Assembly: GCA_937895305.1 (NCBI GenBank)
Contig: CALAXS010000065.1
Location: 1 to 11,306, forward strand
DNA from: an uncultured bacterium
GTDB taxonomy: Bacteria; Hydrogenedentota; Hydrogenedentia; Hydrogenedentales; JAEUWI01
Length of the DNA stretch: 11,306 bases
Direction: 5' to 3'
Made by a program: the position numbers and the translations under genes. Shown piece by piece: positions 1 to 6,414 of this stretch. Every line of letters begins with the position of its first letter. The stretch's first letter is position 1. The notes beneath the pieces are model-generated. The model was given only the letters and a program-made list of their open reading frames with translations, had not been told where the DNA came from and did not search any database.

Positions 1-449
1 AGATTGAAACAGCAGGTCTCTATAAAGATTTCGTGTTGCAGCTGGATATCATTTCCAACGGTACGGAACTGAACAGTGGCGTATTCTTCCGTGGGCCTGT
101 TGGCGTGTTCTGGAAGGGCTATGAAAGCCAGGTACGGAACCACTGGTCTGGCGACAACCGTGAGAACCCGGTCGACTTCGGTACGGGCGGTCTTTATGGT
201 GTGCAGTCCACGCGTAAGGTGGTTTCCACGGATGGCGAATGGTTCCAGAAAACCGTTATTGCTGATGGCAACCGAATCTCCATCTGGATTAATGGCTATC
301 AGACCAGCAATGTTCTGGATCAGCGCAAGGTAATCCCGAATCAGGATGGCAAGAATGGCTATGTGCCTGCTGCCGGTACGATTCACTTGCAGGGTCATGA
401 CCCGACGACCGACCTGAGCTTCAAGAATATCAATGTTCAGGAATACTAG
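1..449 (+). CDS. DUF1080 / 3-keto-disaccharide hydrolase domain protein, C-terminal part
   Basis: This is the C-terminal ~148 residues of a protein whose start lies left of the window. The frame is open from base 3 with no stop, and the GTG at 33 is internal to the domain, so it is not a real start. The fold resembles the DUF1080 (3-keto-disaccharide hydrolase, PF06439) jelly roll. Recognisable family elements are NSGVFFRG, the W..GYE.QV segment, GGLYG, DGEWFQKTVIADGNRI.IWING and the terminal LQGHDPTTDLSFKNI. Members are usually exported and act on 3-keto-glycosides or bind carbohydrate; the activity here is inferred from family only. The gene ends with TAG and is followed ~30 bp later by a strong terminator, so it closes a transcription unit that begins outside the window. 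It converges with the HEAT-repeat gene beyond the repeat cluster. Confidence 0.87.
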   Translation, partial: IETAGLYKDFVLQLDIISNGTELNSGVFFRGPVGVFWKGYESQVRNHWSGDNRENPVDFGTGGLYGVQSTRKVVSTDGEWFQKTVIADGNRISIWINGYQTSNVLDQRKVIPNQDGKNGYVPAAGTIHLQGHDPTTDLSFKNINVQEY

Positions 450-479
450 GGCGAAGAATTAGTAAATAGAAATATTTAG

Positions 480-511
480 GGGCAACGGCTTTCGAAGCCG
501 CTGCCCTTTTT
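480..511 (+). terminator. Intrinsic terminator of the DUF1080 gene
   Basis: A 12-bp stem (480-491 with 495-506, one A-C mismatch) closes a TCG loop and is followed by five T residues at 507-511. It lies about 30 bp after the DUF1080 stop codon on the same strand. Almost the same hairpin recurs at 801-832. Confidence 0.85.
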
Positions 512-537
512 AGTGTTGATACGTCGTCGCGGGCAAG

Positions 538-571
538 AGATTGCCGCATCGCTGCGCTCCTCGCAATGACA
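538..571 (-). repeat. Short palindromic dispersed repeat, TGTCATTGCGAGG type (unit B)
   Basis: On the minus strand this starts TGTCATTGCGAGGAGCGCAG and ends GCGGCAATCT. That matches a GC-rich interspersed repeat seen in many unrelated bacterial genomes, recalled from general knowledge rather than searched. The ends are complementary (ATTGC 540-544 with GCAAT 563-567). The rest of 512-637 contains no credible gene: the open frame across it on the minus strand translates the repeat itself. Confidence 0.6.
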
Positions 572-637
572 GGTGAGGTAAAATCGTTGACGCTGCCACT
601 TTGCTGCTGTCGTTTCGCAGGAAATTCTACGCTCTCC

Positions 638-778
638 TGTCATTCCCGCGGAGGCGGGAATCTCCGCGTCAACATGCTTAACCCATTTCGGGACTGAGGC
701 CGTAGCATTTCGGGTCGAACGCGTCTGTTTTTGGAGCAGAGCTCCGAGATATGCATTACCAAGCAGAGCTTGGGAACG
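638..778 (+). repeat. Composite dispersed repeat, left copy (unit A hairpin plus twin hairpins)
   Basis: The block begins with TGTCATTCCCGC and an 8-bp hairpin (642-649 with 654-661, loop GGAG). A spacer containing GTAGCATTTCGGGTCGA follows, then two small hairpins that share an AGA loop: GGAGC-AGA-GCTCC at 733-745 and CCAAGC-AGA-GCTTGG at 759-773. The same order and spacing recur at 11052-11193 with roughly 85-90% identity by eye, so this is a unit and not chance palindromes. A partial copy lies at 10946-11015. It is non-coding. The core can also fold into an alternative hairpin, CGCGGAG (647-653) with CTCCGCG (662-668). Confidence 0.8.
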
Positions 779-800
779 GAGGGAGTAGGTAAAATTTAAA

Positions 801-832
801 GGGCAGTGGCTTTCGAGGCCGCTGCCCTTTTT
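801..832. terminator. Bidirectional terminator between the repeat cluster and the HEAT-repeat gene
   Basis: A 12-bp stem (801-812 with 816-827, two G-T wobbles) is followed by TTTTT on the plus strand. On the minus strand the exit side reads TTTAAATTTT (791-800 reversed), so it can also stop transcripts from the HEAT-repeat gene, whose stop codon is 18 bp to the right. It is nearly identical to the hairpin at 480-511. Confidence 0.78.
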
Positions 833-849
833 ATATATATCGACTATAG

Positions 850-3186
850 TTAGTTGATGTGTGCGGTTACGCCTTTGTCGTTCTTGAGTTGAGCAATCAT
901 GGCCCATGCCCCACCGTGTTGAGAGACTGCAACCATGAGGGTGTTATCGCCCTTGTTCAATTTCAGGGGGAGCACATCTTCGCCTGCCTTGAGACCACGA
1001 CCAAAGTTTATGGCTTCCAGCACTTCCCCGTTTAGCCAGACTTTGCAGCCGTCGTTGGTACCAAGCAGGAAGGTAGCGGTGGTATCTTCTGTTGCCGTAA
1101 GGGTGGTACGGAGGTAGGCCACACGTTCGAAGCCGCCGATGACTTCGGCCAGGTCAAGCACGCCGACCTGGTCGGGTCGTGAGGCGGGGGGCATGATGCG
1201 CCAGGGTGCATTGTCAGGATCGGTGAGGGGTTGGAATTCATGGTCGAAGAAGGACATGGCAGGTTTGCCTTCGATCATATAAGGCCCCGCCAGCTCCCAG
1301 GCCATGAGATAATTTCCGTTTCTCTCGATAGTATCCAGTACCGTCTGGGCCTGTTGGCGGACGGGTTCGGGATAGGTGTCTGCGAGGAAGGGGCTAACCT
1401 TTTCTTTGGCGAGGTCGGGCATGGCACCACTGAGTGCCAGTGCCACACGGGTTGTAGCCAAAGCCGCGGACGCGTTGGTCTTCTCGTTACTCAGGAAAGG
1501 CTGAATTAAATCGAAGCTTTCCGTAGTAGCCAGGGTACCCACGCCGGAGAGAAATTTATTCATATCGCCATTGGAAGTGAGATGCCCGGCCATAGCCTTG
1601 TAGGAGGCCAGGAGGTCAGGAGTACGTGGGTTGATGGCGTTGAGAAGTTCGACCATCCCCCCCACGGCTGCATCGACTTCAGCTTCGGACTGAGCTGCCT
1701 CAACCACGGTTACCAGCGACGGGATCGGGTCGGCGTTAGGCCAGCTAGACATGGACTTGATAGCAGCGAGACGAATGGTCTCGTCTTTGCTGTCCAGTGC
1801 TTTTTTGAGTTCCACCAGTCCTTTGGCGTTGGGGGTACTGCTGAGCAAACGAAGCAGGGACGCGGCATAAGCACTGCTGTCGGCATCCTGCAGTGCCGCA
1901 ATCACAGCATCGGCCTGATTTTCTGGTTCGGTGATACGCTGGGCAATCGTGGCAATAGCACTTTCCAACGCACGTCGTTGTTCATCGTAGTCGTCGTTGC
2001 CTAGCAACGCGATGAGGGTATCCAAATCGTCTGGACTGGCAATGACTCTCAAGGCATCGAGTGCGGCCTTGCGGATATCATTGTCTTTAGCGCTGAGCAG
2101 CTTGAGGACATCATCTTTCTGCTCCAGTGCGCGACGGTCACCAAGGGCCTGGATTGCCGCGGCATTAATTTCGTCTGTGCCTGAATTACCAATCTTCAGG
2201 AGGACCTTGTTGGCACTTGGGTCGGTTATACGAAGAAGGCTCTCTTGGGCAGCACGTTTGGTTTCGCCTTCGCTGTTCACCCGAAGGTCGAGGAGCAATG
2301 GAATATCGTCTCCCCCACCCACTTTACCCAGGGCGTATAGCGCAGCAATGCAGACTTCTTCCACGTCACTTTCCGTCTGGGTGGCGATGGCCTTGGCAGT
2401 AGAGGGATCTTTGCGGTCGGCCAGGGCAGCGATATAAGCGGCCTTGTTTTCGTCGGGAATGGTCGACAGTGCATCTGCAAAACTTTTGGATGCTTTTTTA
2501 CCTTCGGTAGAACGCACATAGGGTAAACATGCGCGGAGTAGACCGCCCGTAGTCATGGCTTCCTCAACGGTAGCGAGAGCATTGTCCGGGTCGAGTTTGA
2601 TGCGACCGACAAGACCCGCAGCACGGATGTGCTCGGGGTAATTCGACTTGTAGCATTCATCATAGACACCTGCTGCAAATTCGGAATCTCCTGAGGCAAG
2701 GGCTGCTTCTGCGCAAGCCATTAGATCATCCAGAGCTGCAAACACCCGATCTTCTTTTTTGGGGTCAAGCATGTGAAACAGCCTGACCAAGGTATCGCAA
2801 TCATCTGGATATTCACCGCGAAGAAGCATTGTTCCCATTCGTATGTTTCGCAGTACAAGTTTTGCATGGCCTGCTATCTCAGGATTGTCGAGTAGATTGG
2901 TCATCGCGTCTACAGAAGCATCACTGCCAATCCAACTCAGCATCCGACAGACAAAACGCTTGGCATCGTCAGTAGCATCACCAGCGAGAACAGCCAACAA
3001 ACGTTGTTCCAGCGCTGCCGGGTCTTCGGTGGTGGCGACGGCTTCTTCGATGACGGTGAGGGCCATGCGGTTTTCGCTGAATTCGTAGGCCCCTACAGTC
3101 TTGAATGCATCCTCCAGCGAGGGCATTTGTGCTATGGATGGCAATGCGAGTAAAAGGGTTAAGCAAAGTGTGGTTATGTGTTTCAT
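850..3186 (-). CDS. Secreted HEAT-repeat protein with C-terminal binding-type domain
   Basis: A 778-residue exported protein. I place the start at 3186 rather than the in-frame ATG at 3195: GGGAG at 3197-3201 is 10 nt from the inner ATG but only one base from the outer one, and the inner start gives a clean signal peptide (MKHITTLCLTLLLALPSIA, cleavage about 19/20). Most of the protein is alpha-helical HEAT-like repeats, clearest around residues 245-410, with motifs such as EEVCIAALYALGKVG and DIRKAALDALRVIA. From about residue 626 a beta-rich domain of ~150 residues follows (AYLRTTLTATEDTTATFLLG, VWLNGE), resembling the PA14-like or galactose-binding-like modules of secreted carbohydrate-active proteins. 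The gene is 15 bp downstream of the oxidoreductase and surely co-transcribed. The role is unknown; a binding scaffold for its partner or a polymer is plausible. Confidence 0.85.
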   Translation of the reverse strand: MKHITTLCLTLLLALPSIAQMPSLEDAFKTVGAYEFSENRMALTVIEEAVATTEDPAALEQRLLAVLAGDATDDAKRFVCRMLSWIGSDASVDAMTNLLDNPEIAGHAKLVLRNIRMGTMLLRGEYPDDCDTLVRLFHMLDPKKEDRVFAALDDLMACAEAALASGDSEFAAGVYDECYKSNYPEHIRAAGLVGRIKLDPDNALATVEEAMTTGGLLRACLPYVRSTEGKKASKSFADALSTIPDENKAAYIAALADRKDPSTAKAIATQTESDVEEVCIAALYALGKVGGGDDIPLLLDLRVNSEGETKRAAQESLLRITDPSANKVLLKIGNSGTDEINAAAIQALGDRRALEQKDDVLKLLSAKDNDIRKAALDALRVIASPDDLDTLIALLGNDDYDEQRRALESAIATIAQRITEPENQADAVIAALQDADSSAYAASLLRLLSSTPNAKGLVELKKALDSKDETIRLAAIKSMSSWPNADPIPSLVTVVEAAQSEAEVDAAVGGMVELLNAINPRTPDLLASYKAMAGHLTSNGDMNKFLSGVGTLATTESFDLIQPFLSNEKTNASAALATTRVALALSGAMPDLAKEKVSPFLADTYPEPVRQQAQTVLDTIERNGNYLMAWELAGPYMIEGKPAMSFFDHEFQPLTDPDNAPWRIMPPASRPDQVGVLDLAEVIGGFERVAYLRTTLTATEDTTATFLLGTNDGCKVWLNGEVLEAINFGRGLKAGEDVLPLKLNKGDNTLMVAVSQHGGAWAMIAQLKNDKGVTAHIN

Positions 3187-3196
3187 AGTGGTCATT

Positions 3197-3201
3197 CTCC
3201 C
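3197..3201 (-). promoter_or_regulatory. Ribosome binding site that fixes the HEAT-protein start
   Basis: GGGAG on the minus strand, within the 15-bp gap after the oxidoreductase stop codon. It is 10 nt from the ATG at 3186 and one nt from the ATG at 3195, which favours the inner start. Confidence 0.6.
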
Positions 3202-4524
3202 TTAAACGTGCCACGGGGTGCGTGAAGCACGGTGGAGCATATTGTTTGCGATAGTGTCGTTAGTGAATTGTTCTGTCTCAGGGTCCCAATGCAGTTTTCG
3301 GCCACGTTTCATGGCAATATTGGCCAGGTGGCACATGGATGCGGAACGGTGACCCACCTCCGGGGGGGCCTTGCATTCGCCACGGGACTTCACATTTTCG
3401 ATAAAGTCAGCGTGGTGTCCGCGACTGCGGCCGAGGTGCTTTTCTTCTGGACCGATGACTTCTTTAAGGAGCGCATCGGAAGATGCTTCGAGGTGACCAC
3501 CGTGGACATGGATGAAAATCCAGCCGTCGTCTCCAATAAATTTCACACCACGGGGACCGATGCTTTCGCAAACGAGGGTAACACCATTGGCATATTCAAA
3601 GTTGACCTTATAGCTCATGGCAGAATTGAACAGGCCGTCTTCGGGGAACCAGCCGGAGCCATCAATCGTGAGGGGACCTGTGCGGTCGGTATCGTTCCCT
3701 TGCTGAGCCAGATCGAGGATATGAGCACCACGGTCGGTCATTTCACCGCCGGAGTAGTCGAGGATATAGCGGAAATAAAAGTGCGTCCGCTTGAGGGTAT
3801 AGGGCTCCCAGGGCGCAGGGCCAAGCCACATATCATAGTCCAGTTCTTCGGGAACGGGCATGACGGGTTGGTTGGGGATGGGCTCGTGGTTGTCTATGGG
3901 CTGGTTCACCAGGATAGTATGGAGTTTACCGATACGTCCGTTATGAATGAGTTCTGCTGCGTAGCGGGCATTGTCGCGGGAGCGCTCATGGCTACCGGTC
4001 TGGAGTACACGGCCGTAACGCTCGACTGCATTGACCACGGCGCGGCCCTCGGGGATGGAGTTGGCGAGGGGTTTTTCGCAGTAGATGTCTTTCCCGGCCT
4101 TGGCAGCAGCAACGCTAATGGTGGCATGCCAGTGGTCAGGGGTGGCAATCATAACAGCGTCGATGTCGTCTCGTGCAAGGACTTCGCGAAAGTCGTTGTA
4201 CATATCCACGCCGGAAAATTTATCATTCTTGTCTTTGTAGTATTCGTCCAAAAACGCCTTGGAGGCTTCGCGATGGGTGCGGTCCACGTCGCACACGGCC
4301 AGGTATTGGGTGTCTGGCAGGCTCATGAGTGCACGCGTGTCGTAGGAGCCTTGGCCCCCGGTGCCGATGGAGGCCATGGTGATACGGTTACTGGGCGCGA
4401 TATGCCCATCCAGGCCCAGGGCGGAGGACGGGATAATGTAGGGAAAACCTGCGGCAGCTGCGGTGATGCCCGCAGCGCGTTTCATAAAGCCTCTTCGGCT
4501 GGTGGATTTGTCGTTCAGGGCCAT
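3202..4524 (-). CDS. Tat-exported Gfo/Idh/MocA family oxidoreductase
   Basis: A 440-residue NAD(P)-dependent oxidoreductase of the Gfo/Idh/MocA family, which oxidises or reduces sugar and inositol hydroxyls. The N-terminus carries a twin-arginine signal (SRRGFMK, residues 9-15, then an alanine-rich hydrophobic stretch), so it should be exported folded with its cofactor. The Rossmann fold shows GTGGQG at 54-59 and ATPDHWH at 127-133. The family signature YCEKPLA is at 148-154, with the expected catalytic Lys151. The C-terminal domain has GGEMTDRGAHILDL at about 259-272, where D264 and H268 match the usual active-site positions. GGAG seven nt upstream supports the start at 4524. It is first gene of a two-gene operon with the HEAT-repeat protein and is divergent from the sulfatase. 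Family assignment is firm; the substrate is unknown, although the nearby DUF1080 gene makes a sugar 3-dehydrogenase role attractive. Confidence 0.94.
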   Translation of the reverse strand: MALNDKSTSRRGFMKRAAGITAAAAGFPYIIPSSALGLDGHIAPSNRITMASIGTGGQGSYDTRALMSLPDTQYLAVCDVDRTHREASKAFLDEYYKDKNDKFSGVDMYNDFREVLARDDIDAVMIATPDHWHATISVAAAKAGKDIYCEKPLANSIPEGRAVVNAVERYGRVLQTGSHERSRDNARYAAELIHNGRIGKLHTILVNQPIDNHEPIPNQPVMPVPEELDYDMWLGPAPWEPYTLKRTHFYFRYILDYSGGEMTDRGAHILDLAQQGNDTDRTGPLTIDGSGWFPEDGLFNSAMSYKVNFEYANGVTLVCESIGPRGVKFIGDDGWIFIHVHGGHLEASSDALLKEVIGPEEKHLGRSRGHHADFIENVKSRGECKAPPEVGHRSASMCHLANIAMKRGRKLHWDPETEQFTNDTIANNMLHRASRTPWHV

Positions 4525-4621
4525 TTCATATCTCCAGGGTTGTACAGGGACCGTTGAAAGATCCTATACTGCCCAAAAAGGTGCGTAGATGCAAGTGTTA
4601 AAACGGGGAGTATGCTGACGT
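4525..4621. promoter_or_regulatory. Divergent promoter region, oxidoreductase operon versus sulfatase operon
   Basis: A 97-bp gap between two divergent start codons. For the plus strand the best promoter is TGTACA (4541-4546) and TATACT (4565-4570) with an 18-nt spacer, which fits sigma70-type elements at 4/6 and 5/6. This would give a leader of about 45 nt. The sulfatase ribosome site is GGGGAG at 4605-4610, 11 nt before its ATG. On the minus strand TATAGG overlaps the same -10 site but has no good -35 partner. I see no convincing operator palindrome. Confidence 0.45.
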
Positions 4622-6376
4622 ATGACAAAGCAATCATTATGGATGTGTGGTGTGGTGACTTTGATGGTGGGGTTCAGCTTCGTTTCTGGGGCGTTTGCAG
4701 CAGAACGCCCAAACATCGTACTGATTATGACCGATGATCAGGGCTATGGTGATCTGGGCTGTCATGGTAACGACAAGATACGCACACCGCGCATTGATGA
4801 ATTGTACGGAGAGAGTCTACGCCTGACTCAGTTTCATGTGTCGCCGGTGTGCTCGCCTACACGAGCCAGCCTCATGACCGGGCGTTGGAATTATCGCACG
4901 GGGGTGGTGGACACCTTTAAGGGACGTTCGCGCATGCATGCCGATGAGTATACGCTGGCAGAGGCATTGAGCGAGGCGGGGTATGTGACGGGGATATTCG
5001 GCAAGTGGCATCTGGGTGATAATAATCCGTTACGCGCCATGGATCAGGGATTTCAGGAGAGTCTGGTCCATCAGGGCGGGGGCATTGCCCAACCTGCGAA
5101 CGTCATTGATAACGGATATTTTGACCCGCTGGTCTTTGTGAATGGGCAGCCGGAGACGAGGAAGGGCTATTGCACGGACATCTTTGGCGATGCCACGGTT
5201 GAGTTCATCCGTGAGAACAAAGACAAACCATTTTTTGCCTATGTACCCACCAATGCGCCTCATGTACCTTTACTGGTCGATGAGAAGTATGTGACACCCT
5301 ACCTGGATATGGGACTGGATGATTTCACGGCCAAGGTCTATGCCATGATTGAGAACATCGACGAGAATGTTGGAAAGATTATAGATGTAGTGGATGAGCT
5401 GGGGCTAAAGGAAAACACCATCTTCATTTTCATGACGGATAATGGTGGACAAATCCCGGGGAATAGCCCTCGCTTTAATGCGGGGCTGCGGGACTCGAAG
5501 GGGTCGGTCTATCAGGGTGGTATCCAGGTGCCCTTCATCGTGCGGTGGCCCAAGGGTTTCCCGCAAGGTGTGGACAATGGGGTGGTGTCAGCCCATATCG
5601 ACCTCTTCCCCACGCTGCTGGCGGCGTGTGGTGTGGAGAGCAAAGGCGAGCGCGTGGTTGATGGGGTGAACATCCTGCCGATTTTGCAAGGCAAAGAAAA
5701 TGCCCTGCCCGACCGTCCCCTGTTTTTCCAGTGGCATCGGGGTGATGCGCCGGAGGCGTATAATGCAAGTGCGGTACGCTACGGGGATTATAAGCTGGTG
5801 AAGGATAAGGAGCTGTATAACCTGAAGAACGACCCGCAGGAAAAGAAGAACCTTATTGAATCACCAAAAGAGGCGAAAACGGTGGCGGAGCTGAAGGGCA
5901 TGTATGATGAATGGTTCGCGAGTATCAATGCGGAACGGGATGGCTTTGCCCCGCCGGAGATGTACATTGGTGCAGCGGAGGAAAACCCGGCTATCCTGAC
6001 TCCGCAGGACTGGAATGATTCTGCGGGCTGGTACCATGGCAAGGGCGGAACCTGGGCACTCTATGCTGAACAGGCGGGGGATTATGAAGTGACGTTGCAC
6101 TTCATCGACGAAATTGAAGCGGCAGAAATCACTGCCGGGGTGAAGGGCACGGACAATGTGTTACAGGAAACTGTACAGGTGGACGGAAAGTCGGTAACTT
6201 TCAAGAAAGTCCTGACCCTGGAAAAAGGTTCCCTGAAACTCGCCGTGTCCGTAGGGGGTAAATACAAAGGTAAAGGCATCCGCTTCGCCGAAGTTGCCTT
6301 GGTGGGTGCGCCGAAAACCTGGGACAGCACGGTGTATCACCCGAAAGCAGGGGTTGCGATGCAGGCGAGTAAGTAG
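4622..6376 (+). CDS. Secreted type I (formylglycine) sulfatase
   Basis: A 584-residue sulfatase that hydrolyses sulfate esters, probably on a polysaccharide, in the periplasm or outside the cell. A Sec signal peptide ends near AFA-AERP (about residues 26/27). The core begins at once with PNIVLIMTDDQGYGDLG, metal ligands D38 and D39. CSPTR at 77-81 is the C-x-P-x-R motif, so Cys77 should be converted to formylglycine. Other expected residues are GKWHLG at 127-132, NAPH at 211-214 (H214), the metal pair in TDNGG (D273, N274), K293 and HIDLFPT at 325-331. Residues ~445-584 form an extra beta-rich domain (YAEQAGDYEVTLHF, GIRFAEVALVG) beyond the usual sulfatase end, likely carbohydrate-binding. 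No formylglycine-generating enzyme or anSME lies in the window. It leads an operon with the DUF6807 gene. Family certain, substrate unknown. Confidence 0.96.
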   Translation: MTKQSLWMCGVVTLMVGFSFVSGAFAAERPNIVLIMTDDQGYGDLGCHGNDKIRTPRIDELYGESLRLTQFHVSPVCSPTRASLMTGRWNYRTGVVDTFKGRSRMHADEYTLAEALSEAGYVTGIFGKWHLGDNNPLRAMDQGFQESLVHQGGGIAQPANVIDNGYFDPLVFVNGQPETRKGYCTDIFGDATVEFIRENKDKPFFAYVPTNAPHVPLLVDEKYVTPYLDMGLDDFTAKVYAMIENIDENVGKIIDVVDELGLKENTIFIFMTDNGGQIPGNSPRFNAGLRDSKGSVYQGGIQVPFIVRWPKGFPQGVDNGVVSAHIDLFPTLLAACGVESKGERVVDGVNILPILQGKENALPDRPLFFQWHRGDAPEAYNASAVRYGDYKLVKDKELYNLKNDPQEKKNLIESPKEAKTVAELKGMYDEWFASINAERDGFAPPEMYIGAAEENPAILTPQDWNDSAGWYHGKGGTWALYAEQAGDYEVTLHFIDEIEAAEITAGVKGTDNVLQETVQVDGKSVTFKKVLTLEKGSLKLAVSVGGKYKGKGIRFAEVALVGAPKTWDSTVYHPKAGVAMQASK

Positions 6377-6384
6377 TCTATAAT
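6354..6384 (+). promoter_or_regulatory. Possible internal promoter before the DUF6807 gene
   Basis: A perfect TATAAT at 6379-6384 begins two bases after the sulfatase stop codon. The nearest -35-like hexamer is TTGCGA (6354-6359), 19 nt away, so the pair is weak. It could give DUF6807 some expression independent of the sulfatase. Confidence 0.25.
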
Positions 6385-6414
6385 GCGTCATACTGATACT
6401 ACAAGGGGATAGAC

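Noticed and set aside
33..449. GTG at 33 as the start of the DUF1080 gene
   Set aside because: The frame continues to the window edge without a stop and the upstream codons (IETAGLYKDF) fit the domain, so the gene is cut by the window.
476..907. Minus-strand open frame of 143 codons across the left repeat cluster
   Set aside because: It translates the repeats (peptides such as CHCEERSDAAIS and AEIPASAGMT), which are familiar spurious products of dispersed palindromes, and it runs through both terminators.
3232..4557. A 441-codon plus-strand open frame lying opposite the oxidoreductase gene
   Set aside because: It mirrors the oxidoreductase almost end to end, has no family motif or ribosome site, and the opposite strand carries unmistakable Gfo/Idh/MocA motifs.
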